A DNA stretch of 56,173 bases, taken from an uncultured Bacteroidales bacterium. GTDB taxonomy: Bacteria; Bacteroidota; Bacteroidia; Bacteroidales; UBA932. How positions within the stretch are numbered: position 1 is the stretch's first letter; each line of letters starts with the position of its first letter. This document shows, one piece after another, positions 34,845 through 43,714 of this stretch. A program made the translations under genes and the position numbers. Location: the NCBI GenBank assembly GCA_910585445.1, contig CAJUEK010000011.1:1-56173 (forward strand), given 5' to 3'. The notes under the pieces were generated by a model. It did no database searches and was not told the origin of the DNA. It worked only from the letters and a program-made list of their open reading frames with translations.

Positions 34845-36214
34845 TATAATGCGTATGAGAATCCGTTTATGCGGTTCCACTCACCGCGTGTAAAGTCAGG
34901 AACTTCGACAGGTGCACTGCCGTTTTCAAGCGAGATTCTCGAAAGTTCGCTCACGCAGCACCATTCAGCCATGTCATATACGTCCATGTCGAGAGGAAGT
35001 CCGTTATGCAGGCAATATACAAGCCTGTAGTCCATTATGAAGTCCATGCCGCCATGGCCGCCTACTTTCTTTGCAAGAGCCTCAAGCTCAGGGGTGAGAA
35101 TCGGGTTAGGATATCCGGCCTGCAATTCCTTCAGTTCAGTTCCCGTATAGACCTTCTCCGTGCCCAAATCATCATAGCTGCCTGTGCTTCCCGCATTTTC
35201 ACGGAGGCAATATTGTCCGACAGGATATTTCCCGGCATATCCGTCCGTTCCGACAACCTGGTACATGCGGTTGTAAGGACGAGGGGTAAGCACATTGTGC
35301 TGTATAAGCATCGTGCGGCCGTTTTCAGTGCGGATGAGCGTGCTTGTCTGGTCGGCATTCTTGAAGTCCCCGCAATCCTCACCTGTCTTGAGCTTCCACA
35401 CTTTCGGGCCATTGGCCGTCCTGGTGTCCATTGATACGAGTGTTTTCATGCGGTCGCCGCGATGCATGCCGAGAACCTGGCAAACCGGGCCGATTCCATG
35501 TGTAGGATATACGTCACCGCGGTTGTTCTTGTTATAGTCCAGCCGCCAGTTGTTCCAATACTCATCCCAATACGGGTCAAGGCAATGATGATATGCGCCC
35601 TCAACATGGAGGACATCACCGAAAAGGCCTGCCTGCGACATTGCGAGCGTAGTCATCTCAAAGAAGTCATACACGCAGTTCTCCAGCATCATGCAATGCC
35701 TGCGGGTCCTTTCAGAAGTATTTATGAGTGCCCAGATTTCTTCAAGCGTATTGGCTGCCGGGACTTCTATTGCCACATGCTTGCCGTGTTCCATCGCATA
35801 AAGAGCTATCGGTGTATGAGTAAGCCAGTCCGTGCATATATATACAAGGTCCACTTCATCGCTTTCGCAAAGCTGTTTCCATGAATCCGCCGCTCCTGAG
35901 AATGCCAACGGCTCGTTCTGCCCGAGGCCTGCAAGAATTTTCATGCTCCTGTCAACCATATCCGGCTCAATGTCACAAATCGCAGTGATTTTCGAATCAG
36001 GGACATAAGACAGGCGCTCCACTGCGCTTGATCCTCTCATTCCAAGTCCGACGATTCCGATACGGACAGTCTCTATCGGGTCAGCGGTAAGAGCTATCAC
36101 GCTTTTCTGTCCTGCAGGACGTGCCGGGACTTCAGTCTTGAGCGGTCCGTTTCCCTGTGAGCATGCTCCACAAAGCAGCAGGGCCGCAGCAGCGGCGAAA
36201 ACAAATCTCTTCAT
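34844..36214 (-). CDS. GH109-type glycosidase, Gfo/Idh/MocA fold lipoprotein
   Basis: A 456-residue exported protein with lipobox LCGAC (C18). The NAD-binding loop GIVGLGMRGSS lies at about 53-63, and the later motifs HGKHVAIEVPAANTLEE, HCMMLENCVYDFFEM, THGIGPVCQVLGMHRGD and GGHGGMDFIMDYR fit family GH109, whose members use bound NAD to cleave alpha-N-acetylgalactosamine (for example blood-group A sugar and mucin cores). It shares a message with the downstream kinase through a TAATG junction. A general oxidoreductase is the alternative, but the motif set favours GH109. Confidence 0.82.
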   Translation of the reverse strand: MKRFVFAAAAALLLCGACSQGNGPLKTEVPARPAGQKSVIALTADPIETVRIGIVGLGMRGSSAVERLSYVPDSKITAICDIEPDMVDRSMKILAGLGQNEPLAFSGAADSWKQLCESDEVDLVYICTDWLTHTPIALYAMEHGKHVAIEVPAANTLEEIWALINTSERTRRHCMMLENCVYDFFEMTTLAMSQAGLFGDVLHVEGAYHHCLDPYWDEYWNNWRLDYNKNNRGDVYPTHGIGPVCQVLGMHRGDRMKTLVSMDTRTANGPKVWKLKTGEDCGDFKNADQTSTLIRTENGRTMLIQHNVLTPRPYNRMYQVVGTDGYAGKYPVGQYCLRENAGSTGSYDDLGTEKVYTGTELKELQAGYPNPILTPELEALAKKVGGHGGMDFIMDYRLVYCLHNGLPLDMDVYDMAEWCCVSELSRISLENGSAPVEVPDFTRGEWNRINGFSYAL

Positions 36215-36243
36215 ATCAGTCAGTGTTTAATAATATCCAACCC

Positions 36244-36277
36244 CAAATTTAAGAATCTGTTTGGATTATGATGACAA
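36244..36277 (-). promoter_or_regulatory. Candidate promoter of the GH109-kinase operon
   Basis: Minus strand: TTG (36277-36275), 23-bp spacer, TAAATTTG (36251-36244), a perfect -7 box with a slightly long spacer, 30 bases before the GH109 start. Confidence 0.5.
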
Positions 36278-36288
36278 GTTCTGCAAAA

Positions 36289-37185
36289 TTATTTGTTGGA
36301 AGACACAATCATGAATGTCACGGCAGCCATGGTCAGGCCGATGCCGATGAGCACATTCATTGTGACAGGTTCACCGAAGGCAAGCGCGCCGACGAGAATT
36401 GCAGTTATCGGCTCGAATACCCCGAGCACAGACGCCTTTGCGGCACCTATCTTTCTTGTGGCCAGGGCAAGCGTGGCCGTTGAGACTATTGTCGGAAGCA
36501 CAGCCAGTCCAAGAAGATTGCCCCAGGCAGAAAACCCGCTGATTCCAAGCAGAAGCGAATGTCCTCCTGCCAGTGCCTTGACCATGAACACAATTGTTCC
36601 CACTATAAGCGCATAAAAGGTCAAAAGCGTATTGGATACCTTGCGGATAGCCTTGCTGCGGTTCACAATGACTATGAACATGGCATATGCAAGGGCGGAG
36701 GCTGCAGCTATGACTATTCCTTTTGTCTGAATCACATGCGTCCCGTCATTCCTGGACAGCACGAAAACCCCGATGAATGTCAGGATGATGGAAAACCAGA
36801 CCTGCCATGTAGGATAGACACGCATGAAGACCATGATGAGCGCGACAAGCACAGGATAAAGGAAAACTATGGTTGTCGCCATGCCTGACGGAATGAGACG
36901 GTAGGCCTCGAACAGGAAGAGGCTGCTCATTGTGAAGCATGCACCGAGAATCAGAAGTCTCACAAGCTGCTTTCCGGAAACACGGAAACTTTCATGCTTG
37001 GCAAGAAGCCAGCACCCGAGAATAAGCACCGAGAGCCCGTAACGGAAGAAAAGTATGTTCTCAACCGGGGCTCCGGCATTCATAAGAGGCATGGCAAACA
37101 AAGGATTGAGCCCGTATGTGACTCCTGTTATGATTCCCGCAATGTAGCCGACAAGGGTAGCCCTGTCAAATTTTACTGTATTCAT
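36289..37185 (-). CDS. EamA/DMT-family inner-membrane transporter
   Basis: About 298 residues with ten hydrophobic segments in two repeats of five, the drug/metabolite transporter pattern. Start at 37185 (MNTVKFDRATLVGYIAGIIT) or one codon earlier. The two EamA halves are visible as FFRYGLSVLILGCWLLAKHE with MSSLFLFEAYRLIPSGMATT, and ATRKIGAAKASVLGVFEPIT with ILVGALAFGEPVTMN. Likely exports a small metabolite or amino acid; substrate cannot be told. A terminator separates it from hisS. Confidence 0.85.
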   Translation of the reverse strand: MNTVKFDRATLVGYIAGIITGVTYGLNPLFAMPLMNAGAPVENILFFRYGLSVLILGCWLLAKHESFRVSGKQLVRLLILGACFTMSSLFLFEAYRLIPSGMATTIVFLYPVLVALIMVFMRVYPTWQVWFSIILTFIGVFVLSRNDGTHVIQTKGIVIAAASALAYAMFIVIVNRSKAIRKVSNTLLTFYALIVGTIVFMVKALAGGHSLLLGISGFSAWGNLLGLAVLPTIVSTATLALATRKIGAAKASVLGVFEPITAILVGALAFGEPVTMNVLIGIGLTMAAVTFMIVSSNK

Positions 37186-37200
37186 CATGGATATGCACAC

Positions 37201-37235
37201 AACAAAAGGCGGCAACCATGCTCCGGTCACCGCCT
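37201..37235 (-). terminator. Terminator after hisS
   Basis: On the minus strand AGGCGGTGACC (37235-37225) pairs over 11 bp with GGTTGCCGCCT (37217-37207), including two G-T pairs, around a 7-nt loop; TTTGTT follows. It isolates hisS from the transporter downstream. Confidence 0.7.
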
Positions 37236-37252
37236 GATAAAAATCTGAGTTC

Positions 37253-38662
37253 CTAAGCTATAAATTCAAGTATGGATGCGATGTCTTCCTTTTTGAAGGA
37301 TTTCTGTTCCCCGGAAGAAAGGTTCTTGATGTTCACAAGTCCCTCCGCGGCTTCCGTCTCACCGACAATCGAAATGAAAGGTATCTTTTTCCTGTCGGCA
37401 TAGTCAAACTGCTTCTTCAGTTTGGAGGACTCAGGATAAATCTCGCATGGCACTCCCGCCTCACGGAGCTGCTTCACTACCGGTATGAGATAGCGCAGCT
37501 CTTCACTGCCCATGTTGGCAAAAAGGATTTTAGTGGAAGATGTAACTTCTGCCGGGAATTTGTCAAGTCCCTTAAGCACATCGTATATGCGGTCCGCTCC
37601 GAAGGATATTCCGACTCCGGACATGTCAGGAAGCCCGAATATGCCTGTGAGATTGTCATATCGTCCGCCTCCGCAGATGCTTCCTATCGCGAAATTCTTG
37701 GCCTTGACCTCGAATATCGCCCCGGTATAATAATTCAGCCCGCGTGCAAGGGAAAGGTCGATTTCCACTTCATGGCGGATTCCGGCCGTTTCAACAAGAG
37801 CGAAAAGTTCCTCAAGTTCATCCAAGCCTTTAAGACCGGTCCCGGATACGATTCCTGAAGCAGACTTGCCGCTCATCAGCTCACGCATTACGTTTATTTT
37901 CTCTGCGGAAGAACCGGAGATTGTAAGTATCGGCCTGATTACTGCCACGGCCTCTTCAGTGAGTCCCTTTTCTTTCATCTCAGCCTCAACCGCCTCCAGT
38001 CCGATTTTATCAATCTTGTCAATGGCAACAGTTATATCCACAACCTTGTCCGGGAAGCCGCATATCTCCGCCATTCCGGTCAGGACTTTGCGGTTGTTTA
38101 TCTTTATGCACACGTTCACGTCAAACAGGGTGAAGACCCTGTCAACAATCTGCACAAGTTCCAGTTCATTAAGGAGTGATTTTGAGCCGATTACGTCAAC
38201 ATCGCACTGGTAGAACTCCCTGTAGCGTCCTTTCTGCGGGCGGTCGGCACGCCACACCGGCTGAATCTGGAAACGCTTGAACGGGAAAGATATCTCGTTC
38301 TGATGCTGCACTACGAAGCGCGCGAACGGAACCGTAAGGTCATAACGAAGACCCTTTTCGCAAACTTTAAGCGAGAGGGCCTTGCTGTTGTATCCGTCCT
38401 GTGTGCCGTCAATCCTGTAGTCATCATAGCTGATGCCGGAAAAGGCGTCTCCGGAGTTCAGTATCCTGAAAAGGAGCTTGTCCCCTTCTTCACCATATTT
38501 GCCGAGAAGGGTGCTGAGGTTTTCCATGGACGGTGTCTCTATAGGAGCATATCCGTAGGTCTTGAATACTGAACGGATTGTGTCAAAGATATAATTCCTG
38601 CCGGCCATTTCCGCCGGTCCGAAGTCTCTTGTGCCTTTTGGGATTGATGGTTTCTGTGCCAT
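37253..38662 (-). CDS. hisS: Histidyl-tRNA synthetase
   Basis: Class II enzyme charging tRNA-His. Start at 38662 gives MAQKPSIPKGTRDFGPAEMA; the upstream extension has no homology. Class II motif 2 lies in FKRFQIQPVWRADRPQKGRY-FYQCDVD. Histidine-binding motifs are RYDLTVPFARFV and ARGLNYYTGAIFEV; motif 3 is GVGISFGADRIYDVL. The C-terminal anticodon-binding domain starts around STKILFANMG. Length is 469 residues, within the eukaryote-like HisS range seen in Bacteroidota. Its promoter is the same extended type as those of purD. Confidence 0.95.
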   Translation of the reverse strand: MAQKPSIPKGTRDFGPAEMAGRNYIFDTIRSVFKTYGYAPIETPSMENLSTLLGKYGEEGDKLLFRILNSGDAFSGISYDDYRIDGTQDGYNSKALSLKVCEKGLRYDLTVPFARFVVQHQNEISFPFKRFQIQPVWRADRPQKGRYREFYQCDVDVIGSKSLLNELELVQIVDRVFTLFDVNVCIKINNRKVLTGMAEICGFPDKVVDITVAIDKIDKIGLEAVEAEMKEKGLTEEAVAVIRPILTISGSSAEKINVMRELMSGKSASGIVSGTGLKGLDELEELFALVETAGIRHEVEIDLSLARGLNYYTGAIFEVKAKNFAIGSICGGGRYDNLTGIFGLPDMSGVGISFGADRIYDVLKGLDKFPAEVTSSTKILFANMGSEELRYLIPVVKQLREAGVPCEIYPESSKLKKQFDYADRKKIPFISIVGETEAAEGLVNIKNLSSGEQKSFKKEDIASILEFIA

Positions 38663-38689
38663 TTTGTCTTCCTTTTTCGTTTGTCGGGA

Positions 38690-38722
38690 CAAATATACGA
38701 AAAAGTTGAGAGCAGAGGCAAA
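38690..38722 (-). promoter_or_regulatory. hisS promoter, extended conserved type
   Basis: Minus strand: TTTG (38722-38719), a 21-bp spacer beginning CCTCTGCTCTCAACTTTT, then TATATTTG (38697-38690). The spacer matches those of purD P1 and P2 far beyond the promoter boxes. Confidence 0.8.
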
Positions 38723-38804
38723 AAAACGAAAGAGGCCCGACTAAACAATATTAGCCAAGCCCCTTTTTCTTGTTTTCCGGCGAGGTCAACCTCCCCACCA
38801 AAAA

Positions 38805-39239
38805 TCAGTCATCCACCTCAATTATATGGAATGCACTGTTGAATTTCAATTCAAGCCGGTTGGACAGCTTCACCTCATATGTCCTCTTTCCGACCTCATA
38901 TTCCACATATTCAGCATCAGGATAATGAATATCGACAAATTCTCTTATGGACTCCGGTATCAGCTCCTTGCTGATTGTCCCTTTCTTCGCCTCGATTTTC
39001 TTCAGCGCGCCTGAATTGGAAAATTCCATCAGAATGCCGTTTGTTAGCATCACATTGTAGTCCGGCCTGAAGAAGTCATCCTCCTTTGTCACATACATCA
39101 CTTTTACTCCGTTGCCGACGGCATTCACATAGTCCCTTGCCTGAGCCGGAAGCTGTTCGAAAGAAGATGGCCTGTCATCGGCAGATGCGGCGCACGAAAA
39201 TGCCGCCAACGCTGCCAGAAATATAAAAATCCGTTTCAT
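38805..39239 (-). CDS. PepSY-like periplasmic protein
   Basis: A 144-residue exported protein. Start at 39239 gives MKRIFIFLAALAAFSCAASA; the frame's upstream codons are unlikely to be used. Two PepSY-like halves are visible: SSFEQLPAQARDYVNAVGNG with VKVMYVTKEDDFFRPDYNVM, then ISKELIPESIREFVDIHYPD with YEVGKRTYEVKLSNRLELKF. Such small proteins (formerly DUF2874) are frequent in Bacteroidales and related to PepSY protease-inhibitor-like folds. Function unknown. It could be either a lipoprotein (AFSC) or cleaved at ASA. Confidence 0.75.
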   Translation of the reverse strand: MKRIFIFLAALAAFSCAASADDRPSSFEQLPAQARDYVNAVGNGVKVMYVTKEDDFFRPDYNVMLTNGILMEFSNSGALKKIEAKKGTISKELIPESIREFVDIHYPDAEYVEYEVGKRTYEVKLSNRLELKFNSAFHIIEVDD

Positions 39240-39346
39240 TATATTTGTTTTATGCTTTTTCATGCCCTGCACCATGCAGAGTTTTTGCACTGCCCGGCCT
39301 GCCTAACAAAAATCGGGCAAAAACCGCAGCCGCTGCACGGAAAAAA

Positions 39347-40800
39347 TCAAAGCAATCCCTCTGCAGCCAGAATCTCGCCCATGCGGACAGTACCCTTGTC
39401 AATATCACCGCACTCATTCCTCAGCCTCATCATTTCCTGCTTCATTTTCCGTATGACAGCCTGATAACGTTTGTCTGAGTATGCGTTATGGTCCTCATGC
39501 GGGTCCTCCTGAAGATCATAGAACTCCCATGAAGGTGCAACCGGCACATCAGAAGAGCCGGTCATCCCGAGAGGCTCTCCATAAAGGAAAACAAGCTTGT
39601 AGCGGTCTGTCCTCACACCGATGTGAGCCGGCCTTATTTCATGGTGAGTCCAATAACGGTAATATATGCTTTCCCTCCAATCCTGAGGTGTATTACCGCT
39701 GAGATTGGCCCTGAAGCTATGCCCCTGGCTTCCCTGCGGAGGCTGAACACCGGCGAAGTCAGCAAGAGTGGCTGCGAAATCCACATTCAATATAAGGTCG
39801 GCATTTCTCTGTCCCGCAGGAATTTCCGCCGGGTATCGGATTACGAACGGCATCCGGGCAGCCTCCTCATAGAACATCCTTTTGTCAAAGAATCCGTGTT
39901 CACCGAGAAAATATCCCTGGTCCGCGACATATACCACTATGGTATTGTCTGCAATGCCCATCTGCTCAAGCGCGTCAAGAAGCCTTCCGATATTGTCATC
40001 AACCGTGGCGGCACAGCGCAGATAATCCCTTATCAGCTTCTGGTATGCGGCTTTTCTTGTGGCAATGCGCCCCATTCCCTCCGTGCTGAACGGAAGCTCC
40101 GGATAGCGGCACCACCATTTGTCAGGGTCGGCCGATGCGACAGTCCATCTTCTGACCATCTCCTCGAGAGGCTGCCCCGGGAAAGTCCTCCCGTTTGTTT
40201 CCGGTCCGAAGTCCATAAGACTTTCAGGCTCTTCGAAAACCACGCCGTCATAAAGATGGCGCATCCTTTCAGGAAAATCATACGGCTCATGCGTCGCCTT
40301 GAAATGGCAGCACATCAGGAACGGCGTATCCTTGTCCTGGGCCTTCATCCACTCTATGGCCTTGTCCGTCACTATATCGGTTGAGAATCCGTGGACTCTC
40401 TCACCGAAATTGCGCATCCCGGGCCAAGGGTCGGAATATCCGTGCCAAGACTGTCTTCCAAAGTATATACCCCGTTCATATGGCTGTATCGCCCCGTAAG
40501 GATGGAAGCACGGCTCGGGGTGGGCAAAGAATTGGTGCAGAAGCAATTATCAAGGGTCACACCTTCCGCCGCAAGCCTCTTTATATTGTCCGCCGGAGCA
40601 TATTTTGCAAGCACACTGCCATATATTCCCCATGTCTGCGACGTATGGTCGTCACTTAGTATGAACAGGATGTTGGGCCTGTCATCCGGCTGTCCTGCCT
40701 CACGGCCATTCTCCTGTGCCCGGGCCGATGCGGGCTGGAAAGCAGGCAATGCAGCAAGCGAGGCTGCGCAAAATGCAAATTCTTTTCTCATATCAATCAT
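39347..40800 (-). pseudogene. Sulfatase, broken by internal deletion with frame change
   Basis: Two frames together cover a sulfatase. The first (40800 to about 40440) holds a signal peptide, the metal site NILFILSDDHTSQTWGIYGS and NSLPTPSRASILTGRYSHMN. The second (about 40440 to 39347) resumes at RNFGERVHGFSTDIVTDKAI and runs through FLMCCHFKATHEPYDFPERM to the end. The segment normally between them, including the conserved GKWHL, is absent, about 50 residues by comparison from memory. The position of the catalytic Cys/Ser in C-x-P-S-R reads proline here (PTPSR). Inactive gene is the best reading; an assembly error would explain the frame change but not the lost cysteine. Confidence 0.75.
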
Positions 40801-40831
40801 CTGTTTCAGATGCCGGAAAAACCTGGCAGCG

Positions 40832-40864
40832 CAAATTTACAAAAAAATGCAGATTGCCGAACAA
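40832..40864 (-). promoter_or_regulatory. Candidate promoter of the sulfatase pseudogene
   Basis: Minus strand: TTG (40864-40862), 22-bp spacer, TAAATTTG (40839-40832). It is back to back with the VTC-operon promoter. Confidence 0.5.
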
Positions 40865-40893
40865 GGGAAGACAACATCAGCCAGAAACCATAA

Positions 40894-40924
40894 TTTGAAT
40901 GTCACGAAAATATTGCTATTTTTG
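40894..40924 (+). promoter_or_regulatory. Promoter of the VTC-DUF4956 operon
   Basis: TTTG (40894-40897), 19-bp spacer, TATTTTTG (40917-40924). It fits the phylum consensus at all fixed positions and lies 35 bases before the first start codon. Confidence 0.75.
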
Positions 40925-40959
40925 TCGGCCTGAAACCACATTAATTATTGACAGCATTT

Positions 40960-41403
40960 ATGATTGCAACAAAAACAGCGAAACTTTCAGCCGCAGTAAT
41001 CGGACTCATGTTGTGCGGCACGCTCGCTGCACAAAACATTTCTCCCGAAACACTTGCAAAAAGGGAAAAGCGCAAGAATCTCACTGTAAAAGAATGGAAT
41101 ACGGCTGCGAAAGGAGGCAGCAAATGGCTTGACCACATCACCACCTACGATGACCAGGGACGCAAGATAGAAGAGATTGAATATGCGAACTACGGTCAGA
41201 AGGAAAGAATCACCATCGAGTACGACCCCGAAAGCGGCCAGGTCACGAAAGAAGTTGTATATGACGACAGGAACAGGCCCTCACGCATAAGAAAATACGA
41301 GTATAATGCCGACGGGACGAAAGCCAAGCAGTACAACTATCTGCCTAACGGAAAACTTTACTCTGTCAAGGTATTTGAATACATATTTTCCGACTCGAAA
41401 TGA
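40960..41403 (+). CDS. Small exported protein heading the VTC operon
   Basis: About 147 residues, ATG at 40960 (a TTG four codons upstream is less likely). The signal peptide MIATKTAKLSAAVIGLMLCG ends near LAAQN. The mature part has tandem short beta-hairpin units: ITTYDDQGRKIEEIEYANYG, YDPESGQVTKEVVYDDRNRP, YNADGTKAKQYNYLPNGKLY, a pattern like YD/antitoxin-type hairpin repeats. No catalytic motif is seen. Its stop overlaps the next start as ATGA, so it belongs to the operon. Function unknown. Confidence 0.7.
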   Translation: MIATKTAKLSAAVIGLMLCGTLAAQNISPETLAKREKRKNLTVKEWNTAAKGGSKWLDHITTYDDQGRKIEEIEYANYGQKERITIEYDPESGQVTKEVVYDDRNRPSRIRKYEYNADGTKAKQYNYLPNGKLYSVKVFEYIFSDSK

Positions 41404-42179
41404 GCCTTCATATAGAAAGCACTTCCATTGCAGTCCCCAAGGACAGGGTCATAACTCTCGAGATGATGAAAAGCGTAAAGCTGATGAACAGGACCGACAG
41501 CAAATATGTCGGCCCTGCGGCAAGGCTTGAGCCGCTGCTTTCCGCCGCCATAGACAGGGGATATTCCGTGCAGGCCGTCGGGGAAAAGTTCATTGCGGAG
41601 TATGACACTTACTATTTCGACACCCCTTCATGCGATTGCTACCTGATGCACCACAACGGGCATCTGACAAGGCAGAAGCTGCGCACCAGGCTTTACAAGG
41701 ACAGTTCACACGCATTCATCGAAATAAAGAACAAGAACAACCGCGGAAGGACAAAGAAAAAGCGGATGCAGATTCCGCCTTCAGCCCTTCTTGAATGGAA
41801 GGAAATTCCGGAAGCCGCCTATTTTGCCAGAAGCATGCTAAAGCTCCCGTCTGAAACTTTCAGCGCAGCCCTGCGCACATCCTTCAAAAGAATCACGCTC
41901 GTGAACAGGGAAAGGACAGAAAGAGTGACAATAGACATGGGGCTTTCATTCAGCAACCTCCGGAACGGCCGGACAGCCACCCCTGGAGACATCATCATCG
42001 TGGAGGTCAAGCAGGACGGGACGACAGGCTCCACCATGAAAGGCATCCTCGCTGAATTGAAGATAAGGAGAATGGGATTCAGCAAATACTGCATCGGGAC
42101 GGCCATGACCGACCCGGGCATAAGACAGAACAGATTCAAGGAAAAAATACGATTCACAAATAAATTACAGACATGTTAA
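41400..42179 (+). CDS. VTC-domain polyphosphate polymerase-like protein
   Basis: A 259-residue cytosolic tunnel-fold (TTM) enzyme related to the catalytic domain of yeast Vtc4, which makes polyphosphate from ATP. Residues lining the Vtc4 tunnel have counterparts: R31 and K35 (NRTDSKYV), the acidic YYFDTP strand, R95 and R97 (KLRTRLYK), E108 and K110 (FIEIKNKN), D179, E202 and K204 (IIVEVKQD), and K229 (GFSKYCIG). It starts in an ATGA overlap and itself overlaps the DUF4956 gene by 7 bases. All key charges are kept, so activity is likely; product is inferred. Confidence 0.82.
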   Translation: MSLHIESTSIAVPKDRVITLEMMKSVKLMNRTDSKYVGPAARLEPLLSAAIDRGYSVQAVGEKFIAEYDTYYFDTPSCDCYLMHHNGHLTRQKLRTRLYKDSSHAFIEIKNKNNRGRTKKKRMQIPPSALLEWKEIPEAAYFARSMLKLPSETFSAALRTSFKRITLVNRERTERVTIDMGLSFSNLRNGRTATPGDIIIVEVKQDGTTGSTMKGILAELKIRRMGFSKYCIGTAMTDPGIRQNRFKEKIRFTNKLQTC

Positions 42180-42895
42180 GCATATTGCAGTCAATGCCGG
42201 AGTTTGACCCTCAGATAGCGGCAGAATTCGGGAACGGTATGTCAGCCAGCACCTTCCTCGGAGTACCGGTCTTCGAGGCCGCCTCTTTCTCAAATCTTTT
42301 GATAAGATTCGCATTCAACCTGATTGTCGCCTTTGTGACAGTGCATTACCTGTACTACAGGCACAAGGGACGCAAGGACTACTATTTCACCTTCCTGCTT
42401 TTCTCAGCTACGATGTTCCTGCTCATTTTCCTTATGGAGAATGTCAAGCTCCAGATAGGATTCACACTGGGCCTGTTCGCCATTTTCGGAATGATAAGAT
42501 ACAGGACGGAAACCGTGCCGGTGAGGGAGATGACCTATCTTTTCATCATCATAGGCCTTTCGGTCATAAACGGGCTTGCGCTGAACATATCCATTGCCGA
42601 GCTGATGATGGCCAATGCGCTGCTGCTCGGACTGATATGGGCTACAGAGGCATGTGCACCACGCAGACGCAAGGGAACGAAGACCATCTTGTATGACCGC
42701 ATTGACCTTATCATGCCAGCAAGACATGAAGAGATGATGGAAGACCTGAAAAAAAGGACAGGACTGGACATCAATCACTTTGAAATAGGGAACATCGACT
42801 TCCTCAAAGACGCGGCATTCGTGAAGCTTTACTACACACTCGGGAAAGGACAGGCCGACGGGCCTGCCGTCACTAAACTGCAAGGAGACATATAG
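42173..42895 (+). CDS. DUF4956 membrane protein, VTC partner
   Basis: A 240-residue inner-membrane protein with four to five hydrophobic helices (around residues 43-63, 70-90, 95-110, 118-138 and 142-160) and a C-terminal soluble domain of about 80 residues. KLQIGFTLGLFAIFGMIRYR and TVPVREMTYLFIIIGLSVIN are the conserved DUF4956 core, with the characteristic RYRTE. DUF4956 genes commonly sit next to VTC genes, so it may be the membrane channel or anchor for the polymer. That role is inference. Confidence 0.85.
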   Translation: MLSILQSMPEFDPQIAAEFGNGMSASTFLGVPVFEAASFSNLLIRFAFNLIVAFVTVHYLYYRHKGRKDYYFTFLLFSATMFLLIFLMENVKLQIGFTLGLFAIFGMIRYRTETVPVREMTYLFIIIGLSVINGLALNISIAELMMANALLLGLIWATEACAPRRRKGTKTILYDRIDLIMPARHEEMMEDLKKRTGLDINHFEIGNIDFLKDAAFVKLYYTLGKGQADGPAVTKLQGDI

Positions 42896-42898
42896 CAT

Positions 42899-43714
42899 AT
42901 GAAACTGAAAACGGCACTTTGCGCATTTTTGTCGGCCATCTGCGCCCTGGCCTATGCGCAAGATGAGATTTCATTCATGGATGAGGACGCATCACCGGAC
43001 TTCCGCTCACGCCTGTCGGTTTCCCTCGGAGGAGGCATCGGCAAGCATTGCTCATGGCAATTTGAAGAAGAAATCAGGATAAAGGATTCATTCGGCAGCT
43101 TCGACAGGTTCAACACAAGCGTCACTTTCGGATACAAACCAGTAAAATGGCTGAAGATAGCACCTGCATATCACCTGTTCAATATCCATGACGTCAAGGA
43201 AAGCACCGGGGAGAAGAAATGGAAAGCAAGGCACCGAATTGCTCTGAACATGACGGCCTCAATTTCAGCCGGAAGATGGAAATTCTCCCTGCGCGAAAGG
43301 CCACAGGTCACCATGAGGACCGACTCGATAAATGTAATGGAAAAGTGCAGGGCAAGCTTCGTCCTGAGGTCCAGGGCACAGGTTGAATATTCGTTCCGCA
43401 GGATTCCGCTGAACACATACGTCTCAGCGGAAATCACCAACACACTGAACACTCCGAAAGAGTTTCACGGTCTCGTGTCTTCCGGAAGCCCGGAGATCAG
43501 GTTCAAGCTCAAGAACCACATCAGCAGAATCAGGTACTGCATAGGGGCGAGCTACAGGTTCGACAAGCGGAACAGCATTGATGTCAATTACAGGATAGAC
43601 GACGGGAAAGACTACGACATACATATCACAAAGAACAAAGGCTACCTGAAGTCAGTAACAAGAACAGATTATCTGAACCATATACTTTGCATAGGGTACA
43701 GCTACAAATTCTGA
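42899..43714 (+). CDS. DUF2490 outer-membrane beta-barrel protein
   Basis: A 271-residue exported protein, signal MKLKTALCAFLSAICALAYA then QDE. The mature part is built of alternating strands and ends in an aromatic residue (LNHILCIGYSYKF), as barrel proteins do. WQFEEEIRIKDSFGSFDRFN, YKPVKWLKIAPAYHLFN and KFSLRERPQVTMRTD fit DUF2490. It starts 3 bases after the DUF4956 stop. It would add an outer-membrane component to the VTC system. Confidence 0.8.
   Translation: MKLKTALCAFLSAICALAYAQDEISFMDEDASPDFRSRLSVSLGGGIGKHCSWQFEEEIRIKDSFGSFDRFNTSVTFGYKPVKWLKIAPAYHLFNIHDVKESTGEKKWKARHRIALNMTASISAGRWKFSLRERPQVTMRTDSINVMEKCRASFVLRSRAQVEYSFRRIPLNTYVSAEITNTLNTPKEFHGLVSSGSPEIRFKLKNHISRIRYCIGASYRFDKRNSIDVNYRIDDGKDYDIHITKNKGYLKSVTRTDYLNHILCIGYSYKF

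Noticed and set aside
39347..40800. Reading the two sulfatase frames as two separate genes
   Set aside because: The second frame has no signal peptide or own start and begins mid-domain; together they make one family with a gap.
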